From Strigamia acuminata (taxonomy: Eukaryota; Arthropoda; Chilopoda; Geophilomorpha; Linotaeniidae), in assembly GCA_949358305.1 (NCBI GenBank), contig CASHSZ010000003.1:64001-106532 (forward strand): a stretch of 42,532 bases of DNA, written 5' to 3'. The notes under the pieces were generated by a model, which was given only the letters and a program-made list of their open reading frames with translations, had not been told where the DNA came from and ran no database searches. How positions within the stretch are numbered: the first letter of the stretch is position 1; each line of letters begins with the position of its first letter. The position numbers and the translations under genes are program-made. Of this stretch, positions 29,634 to 40,040 are shown piece by piece.

Positions 29634-32600
29634 AATACGAACCGGTCAAGCAGACGGTTTATCACTGGGGTGACACAGAGTTCACGGCAGCAGCGGTCAA
29701 GGAACGCCTGGTAGGCGAATACAACCGCCTACATGTAACAACCGACGAGTTTGGCGTGCCTTCCAAGGCGCCATTGGAGAACACTGGTGCCTTCTTTAAC
29801 CAAGGCGGAAGACAACGCGGACGTGGTGGAAATGCACCCGGCGGCCCACGCATCTGTTTTACTTGCGGTGGGACGGGCCACTTCGCCCGTGAATGCCCTA
29901 CTCCACCGAAACAGCAATTCCAAGCAAAAGGAAACCAAACTGGACAATTTAGAGGCAATCCACGGGGCAAGGGACGTGGAAGAGGCCAGCAAAAGGCCAC
30001 TGTCACACAGGCTGACATATTCAGTGACTCTCCAGTCTCTTATTACTCCGCGGCGATTTGGCTTCAACAACAACCCCCTGTGCCGGCTTCCTACGTGTCT
30101 CACGCGAATTATGATTCGCAATGGTACGTCGACACAGGGGCGACGGACCATTTCTCCTTCAACAAAGACTGGTTCTCCGACTTCAAGCCATTAACTGGCC
30201 ACGTGCAACAGGGAGAAGGAAAGTCGAGAATCGAAGGAATAGGAAATGTGACGTTGACATCGATTTATGGAACCCGCACCCGTGCAATTACATTGCATAA
30301 TGTATTTTATGCACCCAACTTTAGGAAGAATTTGATTTCGTTGGGTCGCACGGATGAAGCTGGGGCAACGACCATGATTAAAAATGGCAAAATGGTTATT
30401 TATAACGACAAAATTGATGACCCTTCCATCACTGCGGAACGCACGAGTGATCGGATGTATAAGGTCAATTGTCGTATTTCCCCTGTGAACACTGCCGCAT
30501 TACCTGCGCAACAGGCTGCGACAGTGTCTTCTAGTCCGCTTATAAAAGGCGATGAAGTTGTAAATTCGATACTAACATACCCTAGTTTTAAGGACGCATT
30601 AACCCAAAATTCGAGTGAGTCAGGGAAACCTGCACCAGCGATAAAGGGGCAAGCGAGTGTTGCGAACAACGCGCCTGCGAATGTTACGACTAATGCGCAA
30701 GCGAATGTTTCGAATAAAATTAAGGCAAAGACTGCCAATGCCTCTAAGGAGGCAAGTTCAATTGTGCAGAACAATGCAGACAAAGCAGAGAATGGGAACA
30801 ATTCTACTAATGGGGTTAAAACTTTTGACAAGAAAGATAAGGCTCAAACGATGGACATTTGGCACTCCCGCCTAGGGCATTTAAATGCAAAGGGAATTGC
30901 GGGATTAGAAAAGTCAACTGATGTTTTTGGGCTGAAACTCTCGAATAAGGAGTTGTCGACGTGTGACTTTTGCGCCAGGGCGAAGAGTACACGTGCTAGT
31001 TTTCCCCCAATAATTGGAATTACGACAAAAAGTATTTTGGAAATAGTGCACTTAGACGTGTGGGGCCCCGCGCCAGTTCAAACATTGGGTGGGGCGTACT
31101 ATTATCTCATTCTCATCGATGATTTTTCCCGCTTTATGTGGATAATCATCATGAAACGGAAAAGTGACGTTTTAGGACATTTCAAGCGGTGGCTACTTGA
31201 AGTTGAGCGAACGACCTCTAAGAAGGTAAAGGCTATAAAAACTGATAATGGAGGGGAGTTCATATCTAGACAATGGGACGATTATGTGGCGACAATTGGG
31301 CTTAAGTGTATGAGGACTAATGCATACAGCCCAGAAATGAATTCGGTCGCCGAACGGGCGAACCGTACCATTCTTAATGGTACTCGGGCACTTCTTTTTG
31401 AGAATAAATTTCCCGCCACTCTATGGGCAGAGCTTGCCGTTTCAGTTGTATATCTGAAAAACCGTTTTCCACATACGGGAATTGGGGGAAAAACACCTTA
31501 TTCTGTGTTTTACAATAAGAAATTGTCCCTTCGCCATGTCAAGTGCATTGGCTCATTGACTTATGTCCATATCCCATCTCAAACTCGGGGTGGGAAATTA
31601 CAAGACAGGGCATGGGCTGGGGCATTAATTGGATATGCCGCTTCTACACGCGGCTACAGAATTTGGGATCCAAATAAAAATCAGGTGTTTTTGTCTAAAC
31701 ACGTCAAAATTTTTGAAAACAATTTCTGGTTTGAATTGGGGACGGTTACGTCGCCTGAATTGGAGAATGACTTTGATACTTCGAGTTCGGACTCGTTCAA
31801 TGGGTCATTTTCTGACGACGACAGTGTTGTCGGTGACCCAATTCCGGCGGAAATCCCGGAACCCCCTCCTGCGATACAGGAGGTTCCACAACCTGCTCCG
31901 CAGCAGAAAGTGAAACCCGCATTGCCCACGACCCCAAAGCCTACTCTGAGACCTGAATTGAGGCCAGTCGCTAAACAGGCAGCTCAGCAACCCCCACTCA
32001 TGCCCGTTGAGGGGAACCCTATTCTTGGGGACGGGGATACAGGGGATGAGCCTGTTGAAGAAATTGGTGGGGCGAAGGGGGATGATGGGAATTACTTCAA
32101 CATCTATCCTGACAATGATGGGGAACCTGAAATTCCTCCTGGGATTCAAACACGGCGTGGATCACGATCAAAGAAAAAGCAAGGGAACGTGATGTTACAT
32201 CCGGAACTACTGCCGTTAAACATGGCGGAATGGGAACGACGCGCATCCGTCCGTAAAGACGGAGCGACGGCGGGACAAATAGATGTTGTTTACATCACGC
32301 CCTTAAAGGATAAGATAAGAAGTCGAGTTGACATCGCACGGTGGTGCGATGAAGAAGGGTACGCATATGATGCGACCTTATTTGACTTTAAGACATTAGA
32401 GGGGGACGGTGAACCGTTAGGGTTTGCAGGTTTCTGTGCCGTCGAGCCAGAAACCTACGAAGAAGCCATGTACCACATCAAGCGTCCTGATTGGATAAAA
32501 GCCATGAGAGAGGAAATTGATGTGTTCGATGAAAGAACGGTTTACAAGGAAGTTGACAAAACAACTTTAGACGAGGGTACGACTCTCTTGGGATTGAAAT

Positions 32601-33337
32601 GGATATACAAAATGAAGCGCGACCACACGGGTGTTATCCAACGCTACCGAGCCCGACTCGTCGCACAGGGCTTTAAGCAAAAGCCCGGAGTTGACTTTAC
32701 GGAGGTGTTCTCCCCCGTCGTCAACTTTGTGCTAGTGATAGTGTTCTTTTGCACTTTGGTGATACTCAAGGGATGGCGGGATTTACACCTGGATATCAAG
32801 GCCGCGTACCTTTACGGGGACCTCGATACGGTACAGTACATGGAGATCCCCAAGGGATATCGTACCGCCCATAATAAGCATAAATGCTGGATGCTTTTAA
32901 AAGCACTTTATGGATTACACCAGTCCGGTCGTATGTGGTACCAGGTCCTCCACATACGACTACTTGAATTGGGCTTTCAACCGTTGTTGGGTTTAAACTG
33001 TGTCTATGCCCTAGACAACGATGCAATAGTCATCTTTTACGTGGACGATATCGTGTTGTTTTCCAAGGATGACTATGTGGAACAATGCGTTTTGAAGTGG
33101 TTACGGGAATCGTTTGAAGTAGTGAGTCTGGGGCCCGTAACTTTACTTTTAGGAATTGAGTTTGATAGGTCCGGGGGCATGATTAACCTTTCCGCGGATT
33201 GGCTTCCGCGAAATCCGCATTTCGGGGGCGACTATTCTGGGGATTCCGGGTGGACCAAACTCTTCCGGAAAATGTCCGGGGTGGTGTTGGGAGTGTCAAT
33301 AGACTGTTTTGTGTCAAGGTTGTCAATTTTCATGTGA
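29634..33337 (+). pseudogene. pol: Copia A gag C-terminus, protease, integrase, RT
   Basis: The frame resumes at the duplicated target and runs open to TGA at 33337. It holds the rest of Gag with a CCHC knuckle CFTCGGTGHFARECP (about 29853-29897), protease with DTGAT (about 30130), and integrase with its H-H-C-C finger (30862-30985) and D-D-E residues in HLDVWG (about 31056), TDNGGE (about 31243) and VAERAN (about 31345). Reverse transcriptase follows from about 32450 with LHLDIKAAYL and YVDD at 33038-33049. After the LLGIE segment (about 33155) the match to Copia ends near 33200; the last 45 codons are unrelated and RNase H is absent. Except for the insertion and 3' loss the frame has no stops, so the decay is recent. 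Confidence 0.92.
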
Positions 33338-33385
33338 GTATTGGAAGGTTCATTTCTGCACGTTCTCATGTATTTTTTTTCACAG
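33332..33385 (+). other. Intron-like sequence after Copia A
   Basis: GTGAGT at 33335 and a T-run ending TTTCACAG at 33385 look like a short intron of the type seen in the host genes here. What it would join is unknown, because both sides lack recognisable coding sequence. Confidence 0.3.
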
Positions 33386-33546
33386 GAGCGACAAGGAGCG
33401 ATGAAGCGGGATCGAGCGAGAGTGGGTAAAATAAACTGGTTGACGTCTCCAATGCGCGTTCAAGATGGAATACGAACTCGGAATCGACTCCAACACGCGT
33501 TCGCGTGACATACGGACGCATTCACGACCCAGATCAAAAAATGATC

Positions 33547-34195
33547 TCGTATTCGACTCGTTTTCGAGTCGAATGCGAATTTTGCCCTTCTTCAACGCGA
33601 AATCGTATTCGACTCGTTTTCGAGTCGAATACGAATTTTGCCCTTCTTCAACGCGAAATCGTATTCGACTCGTTTTCGAGTCGAATGCGAATTTTGCCCT
33701 TCTTCAACGCGAAATCGTATTCGACTCGTTTTCGAGTCGAATACGAATTTTGCCCTTCTTCAACGCGAAATCGTATTCGACTCGTTTTCGAGTCGAATGC
33801 GAATTTTGCCCTTCTTCAACGCGAAATCGTATTCGACTCGTTTTCGAGTCGAATGCGAATTTTGCCCTTCTTCAACGCGAAATCGTATTCGACTCGTTTT
33901 CGAGTCGAATGCGAATTTTGCCCTTCTTCAACGCGAAATCGTATTCGACTCGTTTTCGAGTCGAATACGAATTTTGCCCTTCTTCAACGCGAAATCGTAT
34001 TCGACTCGTTTTCGAGTCGAATGCGAATTTTGTCCTTCTTCAACGCGAAATCGTATTCGACTCGTTTTCGAGTCGAATGCGAATTTTGCCCTTCTTCAAC
34101 GCGAAATCGTATTCGACTCGTTTTCGAGTCGAATGCGAATTTTGCCCTTCTTCAACGCGAAATCGTATTCGACTCGTTTTCGAGTCGAATACGAG
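33547..34195 (+). repeat. 56-bp hairpin tandem repeat, left array (12 copies)
   Basis: Copies start at 33547, 33603, 33659 and every 56 bases to 34163. Each contains ATTCGACTCG-TTTT-CGAGTCGAAT, a near-perfect hairpin, then a 30-base spacer with GCCCTTCTTCAACGCG. Copies differ at very few sites, mainly A or G beside the palindrome and one C-to-T in the spacer (34033). No stop codon occurs in any plus-strand frame of the unit, which creates long meaningless open frames. Confidence 0.97.
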
Positions 34196-34241
34196 ATAGT
34201 CGATGACCCGTTCCCGGACTTTGACTCGTACGACTCGTATT

Positions 34242-34853
34242 CGAGATGTATTCGAGATGTATTCGAATCGTATTCGAGTCGTATTCGAGATGGTCGATGA
34301 TTTCCACTCGCTCGTATACGCGTTGTATACGAGCTCGTATTTTGATCGTAATCGTAAACGAATCGTTTACAAGTCGTATACGAGTTGTATACGACGTGTA
34401 TACACCTCGTATACGAACGAAGTTTGTGAAAACACAATTTCCAAATAAGACGTATGTGACTACTATGTGTTTTCATGTCGTAGTAAGTATCCGGTGGATT
34501 TTCCAAACTTCGTTCGTATACGAGGTGTATACACGTCGTATACAACTCGTATACGACTTGTAAACGACTCGTTTACGATTACGATCAAAATACGAGCTCG
34601 TATACAACGCGTATACGAGCGAGTGGAAATCATCGACCATCTCGAATACGACTCGAATTCGATTCGTATTCGATTCGAATACGATTCGAATTCGATTCGA
34701 ATACGAATACGATCAAAATACGAACTCGTAACAACTCGAATACGAATCAAAGTCCGGGAAACAAAAATCATCGACCATCTCGTATACGATTCGAAAGCGA
34801 ATCGAATACGATTTCGCGTTGAAGAAGGGCAAAATTCGTACTCGACTCGAAAA
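34242..34853. repeat. 612-bp hairpin unit, copy 1
   Basis: Made of short self-complementary words such as TCGTATACGA and TCGTTTACGA. Arms 34289-34426 and 34504-34641 (138 bp each) are reverse complements around a 77-bp loop, and pairing continues outward about 25 bp with one mismatch. Ends with a single inverted 56-bp-type unit at about 34790-34850. Confidence 0.92.
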
Positions 34854-35465
34854 CGAGATGTATTCGAGATGTATTCGAATCGTATTCGAGTCGTATTCGA
34901 GATGGTCGATGATTTCCACTCGCTCGTATACGCGTTGTATACGAGCTCGTATTTTGATCGTAATCGTAAACGAATCGTTTACAAGTCGTATACGAGTTGT
35001 ATACGACGTGTATACACCTCGTATACGAACGAAGTTTGTGAAAACACAATTTCCAAATAAGACGTATGTGACTACTATGTGTTTTCATGTCGTAGTAAGT
35101 ATCCGGTGGATTTTCCAAACTTCGTTCGTATACGAGGTGTATACACGTCGTATACAACTCGTATACGACTTGTAAACGACTCGTTTACGATTACGATCAA
35201 AATACGAGCTCGTATACAACGCGTATACGAGCGAGTGGAAATCATCGACCATCTCGAATACGACTCGAATTCGATTCGTATTCGATTCGAATACGATTCG
35301 AATTCGATTCGAATACGAATACGATCAAAATACGAACTCGTAACAACTCGAATACGAATCAAAGTCCGGGAAACAAAAATCATCGACCATCTCGTATACG
35401 ACTCGAAAACGAGTCGAATACGATTTCGCGTTGAAGAAGGGCAAAACTCGTACTCGACTCGAAAA
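34854..35465. repeat. 612-bp hairpin unit, copy 2
   Basis: Direct copy of 34242-34853, offset exactly 612 bases, with arms 34901-35038 and 35116-35253. It passes straight into the right array of inverted 56-bp units. Confidence 0.92.
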
Positions 35466-36005
35466 CGAGTCGAATACGATTTCGCGTTGAAGAAGGACAA
35501 AACTCGTACTCGACTCGAAAACGAGTCGAATACGATTTCGCGTTGAAGAAGGGCAAAACTCGTACTCGACTCGAAAACGAGTCGAATACGATTTCGCGTT
35601 GAAGAAGGGCAAAACTCGTACTCGACTCGAAAGCGAGTCGAATACGATTTCGCGTTGAAGAAGGGCAAAACTCGTACTCGACTCGAAAACGAGTCGAATA
35701 CGATTTCGCGTTGAAGAAGGGCAAAACTCGTACTCGACTCGAAAACGAGTCGAATACGATTTCGCGTTGAAGAAGGGCAAAACTCGTACTCGACTCGAAA
35801 GCGAGTCGAATACGATTTCGCGTTGAAGAAGGGCAAAACTCGTACTCGACTCGAAAACGAGTCGAATACGATTTCGCGTTGAAGAAGGGCAAAACTCGTA
35901 CTCGACTCGAAAACGAGTCGAATACGATTTCGCGTTGAAGAAGGGCAAAATTCGTACTCGACTAGAAAGCGAGTCGAATACGATTTCGCGTTGAAAAAGG
36001 GAAAA
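35395..36005 (-). repeat. 56-bp hairpin tandem repeat, right array (11 copies)
   Basis: The same 56-bp unit as 33547-34195 in the opposite orientation, with the landmark CGATTTCGCG at 35421, 35477 and every 56 bases to 35981. Variants with AAAG in place of AAAA fall in the hairpin loop. Together with the left array it forms an arm of about 600 bp that could pair over the two 612-bp units. Confidence 0.97.
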
Positions 36006-36026
36006 ACTCGTACGCGATTCAGTGAA

Positions 36027-37270
36027 ACTAAATTTACATGTGCGCGTTGACGCGCGCGATTCGTGTGTTCTACGTGAGTAAATAGAGTGCGCGTCACATA
36101 TGAATACAAAATGTCGACCATGCGTCGCCACGATGCCAGTGGACGAATTCTGCGAATTCGTGCAAACGCAGAAAGTTAAAAATATTCAAATTTGACGCCC
36201 ACGATGACACGTTCGTAGTAGACGCCTCCACAACTGCTTTTGAAAAGAATTTGATAAATGTTTGGAAATAATATTTAGGATTTTCTTTAATCATATCAGG
36301 AAACTGAAAACAGAAATAAAGTTTATACATTGGAAATTTTTTATAATAAAATTACGTATTAAACATTATATAGCGTGAGAATGGACACTTTGATATGAAA
36401 GCGAATATTTTCGAAATTAAAACAATTATTTTCAAAGTTAAAACGACTATTTTCGAGTATTGTTAATTCAAAACGACGTGCAGCATGGGAATAAAAAAAA
36501 TTAATTGAGACGCGCTTATGACACGCGCTGCACAGCCTCACGAATCCTAGAGGCATCCACAACTATACGCGTCGGCCCTGACGCGGTCGTCTAGACGAGC
36601 GCATCTGGACGCGCACAAAGCTAAGTTCACATGTGCGCGTCTAAACGCGCGCGTCAAGGCCGACGCGTATGGCTGAGGACGCACTTAGGATTCGCGAGGC
36701 TGTGCAGCGCATGTCACAAGCTCGCGTCAACCAATTTTTTGGTTCCCATGCAGCACAAAAACAAAAATTGTTAAGTTGCTTAAGAATTGATTTTTTTGGT
36801 ATTTCATTGTTGATTATTAATTTAAAGAATATTTAATTGTTTTTTAAAATGGGAAAAGTTGAAAATTTGGTGGGTTTTTGTGTTTGCTTGCTCGACGGGA
36901 AATTGCAATCTCCCCGGCCGCAGCAGGCGAGCATTGAGCGGCATGTAATTTCCACGCGCACCGTCGAAAGGATTGTATTTGTTTATGAACTCTTTTTTTC
37001 TTGTATTGTTTTTCGTGTATTGTTTTGACGTGAAAACAATTCATTTCAATAGAATGTGACTGTTTTCAATGTAAAAATCAATGATTTCACTGGAAAACAA
37101 AGGTGGCAACGAGTGGTCGCGCGCGTCAAAGTTGAATATTTTCAACTTTCGGCGTTTGCGCGATTTCGGGGAATTCGTCCACTTGCGGCGCGGCGACGCG
37201 CGCGGCGACGTATGGTCAACGTTTTGCATTCACATGTCGAACGCGCGAACCTAGCTTTTACACGCGTGTG
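36027..37270. repeat. Long imperfect inverted repeat (foldback-like)
   Basis: Sequence left of about 36600 recurs in reverse complement right of it. Pairs include 36093-36200 with about 37110-37230, 36470-36500 with 36728-36755, and 36505-36580 with 36650-36730, with about 70-85% visible identity. Ends and centre share a word of the form CTAARTTYACATGTGCGCGT. No transposase frame inside. It looks like an old foldback or MITE-type element, possibly two nested ones. Confidence 0.7.
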
Positions 37271-37538
37271 TCACGCGATAGAAGACGCGTCGTCTACAAA
37301 ACACACGTAAATAAATAAATATTTTTGGTGGTTAACCCGTGTGTCTTTCCATGGAAAAAAAAAGAGAAGAGTTTTCTCGTCGTAAGATTTCTCTCGAAAA
37401 TCTCTAAAACACGATAGAAAGCAGTCCAACAATCGAATTTGGCGCCATCGTACGAAGCGATTTGATTGGCCAACAATGAGCAGAGTCGTGATTGGTCTTG
37501 TCTATGCCTCCTGGATGCAGAACTAACCACCCGACATC
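37271..37538 (+). promoter_or_regulatory. Probable promoter of the five-exon gene
   Basis: Two inverted CCAAT boxes, GATTGG at about 37464 and ATTGGT at about 37491, lie 45-75 bases upstream of the ATG at 37539. No TATA box is obvious. The rest of the spacer is AT-rich without genes. Confidence 0.4.
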
Positions 37539-37790
37539 ATGGACGCCTTAGTACCACAATTGATAGAAGATTTAAATGTAATTGGGGTAATTTTTATCAC
37601 GAATTTTTGTCAAACGTACAGTCCCGAGTGAGTGAGTGAGCGAATGAGTGAATGAGTGAGCGAGTGAGCGAGGTGATGCGTGTGACTAACGTCCATTGGA
37701 CGTTTCGTCCGTCGTTAACAGAGATCGAAACTGAGTTTACGTCCCATTCGTTTTCCTTTGTTCAGGTTTTATTCATTTATATAACCCCCA

Positions 37791-37823
<33 letters not shown>

Positions 37824-38977
37824 CTTTTTTTTACAGGTTGCTACGGAGAAAAACAGAGAGATTGGAGGGGATGGGGAAGAGGAAACGACGACTACATCGA
37901 ATTTGTCGTCCGCTGTGCCATTGACCGACACGCCGTCAAAAATGGATCCTATTCCATCTAAACGCGCTTGTTTAGTGGGTGATGGGGAGATGGAAGACCC
38001 GGCGCAAGTTAACGAGGTACTGATTCGTTCGTTTGCTTTATTTGTCATCAATCTATTTATTTGTTCATCCGTTTTTTTTTTTTTTTTTTTTTTTTTTTTA
38101 TCCGTTTGTCTTTTTTCTCTCTTTCAAGTCGTGTCGAGGAGAGGCGTCGCCACTGCTGCCACCGCCGCAGCGCGAGAAAAAGACGGGGGCGGTGAAAAAA
38201 GCCAGGCAGATCGCGTGGACTCTAGCAAAGAGATTCACGGGGACAACCAAACGAATTGAGAGGATCGAAGAGTACATGGGTTGGAGGTGGCGTGGCAGGA
38301 AGGAGATGATAGGTCGGTTGAGATCAATGGAGAAGAAGTTGAAGCAGATGGAAAGCGACCTGGACTGGGTCGATACAGATGTGTATGATATGGAAGTGGA
38401 GGTGGAGATAACCGAGGAGGATAGAGAGGTGGACGTGGATGGAGTGGAAGCGGAAGTTGAAGTGGCTATGGGTGAAGTGGAGGTGGCGGAGGCGAGATCA
38501 GGGGAACGGGAGCAGCGGGAGCGGGATGATGTCGAACCGGTCGCCGAGAAAACGCGCGATGGTGGCATTCTTTTATCGTCTATTGCGGCGGACACGGTCG
38601 AATCCGTGTTAAAGAAATTGTCTGGCAAGGTAAGAATAAAACGCACGATGACGCGCGCGACCACTTTTCGACCTTTCATGTACATTCATTTTTGTTTGAT
38701 AATTTTCAGTGTGTCGATTTGATGGCGTTGACTTCGATCAAGTCTGTCGAATCGCTGTACAAGTTTCAGCAACGGGTCTGCCAACCGGTAAACATGTTTG
38801 GTGCGCATCCACCTTTTTTGATTGTTTCTCTTATTTTTTCTTTCTTTTCAGAGGGTAATTGATGATGACGACGACGGTGACGATGTTGATAGTGACGATG
38901 GTGATAGTGACGATGGTGATAGTGACGATGGTGATAGTGACGATGGTGAAGATGATGACGATGACAATGTCGACTAG
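37539..38977 (+). CDS. Five-exon basic/acidic coiled-coil protein (about 310 aa)
   Basis: Exons 37539-37586, 37837-38016, 38129-38629, 38710-38787 and 38852-38977 join in phase 0 throughout, and introns have clear GT and T-rich AG ends. The donor of exon 1 could also be 37578, nine bases shorter. Product: a short N-terminus, a Thr/Ser-rich part with PSKRACL, a basic NLS-like segment (REKKTGAVKKARQ), a charged helix with heptads (RIERIEEYM ... LRSMEKKLKQMESDLDWVD), a long Glu/Val-rich acidic stretch, the short exon 4 segment, and a tail of DSDDG repeats ending in Asp-rich sequence. The composition suggests a nuclear protein, possibly histone- or chromatin-related, but that is inference from charge alone. 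No known family. The 5' intron has a GAGT repeat and a long T run. Confidence 0.75.
37627..37672. repeat. GAGT/GAGC microsatellite in intron 1
   Basis: About eleven GAGT-type tetramers with GAGC and GAAT variants in the first intron of the five-exon gene. Confidence 0.8.
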
Positions 38978-38994
38978 ACAGATCATTCGAATTT

Positions 38995-39062
38995 TTTATT
39001 TTATTTTATTTTATTTTATTTTATTTTATTTTATTTTATTTTATTTTATTTTATTTTATTTT
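38995..39062. repeat. TTTTA microsatellite
   Basis: About thirteen almost perfect TTTTA units just after the stop codon of the five-exon gene, in its probable 3' untranslated region; AATAAA at 39115 follows. Confidence 0.95.
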
Positions 39063-39119
39063 CTTTTTTTCTTTTTCTTTATTTCTTCTTTCGTGTGTTG
39101 TTATGTTTTAATTAAATAA

Positions 39120-39810
39120 ATAAATAGTAGTTGTCGTACAATTTCATCATCAAACAAGTGGTTTAACATCGTTGTTATTACTGTTTGTTTGTTAAATTAT
39201 TTGTCGTGTTCGGTTCAGCTTTGTGGAACAATCATGATTGTGTGAAAAGTTTGGAACACCTGTCGTTGATTTCGTGTATCACCTGTTGTCTGGTGTGCTT
39301 TTTAGCCACTGACTGTCGGGTCCCGTTGGCAGGACTGAGACCGAATTGGCGTTCTATTTTTCTCTCCTTCCAGGTCGGGAGATGGACAAACGCCATGCGG
39401 AACGGCAGTTGCGATCGGTCGTCCATCGCGGTATTCTCGCGCTAGTTTTATGCTTGTATTGGACGCGCACACATTGCAAAAATAAAAGATAAATTAGCGT
39501 ACTGTATCGAAACCTTGGTCCGGCTTTTGAGGAATTTTTTTTTTCTTTCTCGTCAACAAAATATACGCGCGATCACACGTAATAACGTCAAAAAATGTTT
39601 AATAAACGCCCAAAAACCGTGCATTGGAGTCGTGAGCGCATTCCGTATTGCAGCGCGACCACGCGCGGATGCATATTGGAGTCGTGGACGACTTTGCGTC
39701 GCAATGTGATCGCGTAAAGCTGCATTCATATATACGTGGGAACGGGCTACACGCACGCTCGAATATGATGCGCGCGTCGGCAAACAATATTATCTCGTGA
39801 TCGCGCGTCG
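39120..39810. other. Region without clear gene
   Basis: Short frames exist on both strands (for example minus strand 39426-39232, 64 codons) but none shows a family or splice context I can support. AATAAA at 39481 could end a short plus-strand transcript. Confidence 0.4.
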
Positions 39811-40040
39811 TGAACCTACCGGGCGGATGTGACGCGTGAATAACCCCAGGATCAAGTTTCACGAAAACCTGATTTCGAAGAAAAAAAACAACATACCGGT
39901 CAGATGTGACGCGTGGATAACCCCAGGGTCAGGTTTCACGAAAACCTGATTTCGAGGAAAAAATAACCTACCAGACGGATGTGACGCATGGATAACCCCA
40001 GGATCAGGTTTCACGAAAACCTGATTTCAAGGAAAAAACA
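39806..40040 (+). repeat. Three-copy tandem repeat of about 76 bp
   Basis: GATGTGACGC starts at 39826, 39903 and 39978. Each unit contains AACCCCAGG and the inverted repeat TCAGGTTT-CACG-AAAACCTGA, which can form an 8-bp hairpin. Copies are about 85-90% alike. Confidence 0.88.

Larger units (their letters stand above)
23142..33220 (+). mobile_element. Copia-type retrotransposon A, interrupted and 3'-truncated
   Basis: A plus-strand Copia element: probable 5' LTR, tRNA-iMet primer site, 1.1 kb leader, gag start at 24635, then a foreign Copia element (25127-29633), then the rest of gag plus protease, integrase and reverse transcriptase up to about 33200. The integrase-before-RT order is diagnostic of Ty1/Copia. 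RNase H, polypurine tract and 3' LTR are not found, so the 3' end is lost. It appears to have landed in the piggyBac-type gene. Both outer ends are approximate. Confidence 0.85.

Noticed and set aside
33547-34195. CRISPR-like regular repeats
   Set aside because: The units are contiguous, with no variable spacers and no cas genes, and the genome is eukaryotic.
33465-34300. Three long plus-strand open frames of 220-244 codons in the repeat array
   Set aside because: They are the same 56-bp repeat read in three frames; stop-free repeat composition explains them.
35075-36131. Minus-strand frames of 170-348 codons in the inverted array
   Set aside because: Same repeat as the left array in opposite orientation; no independent evidence of coding.
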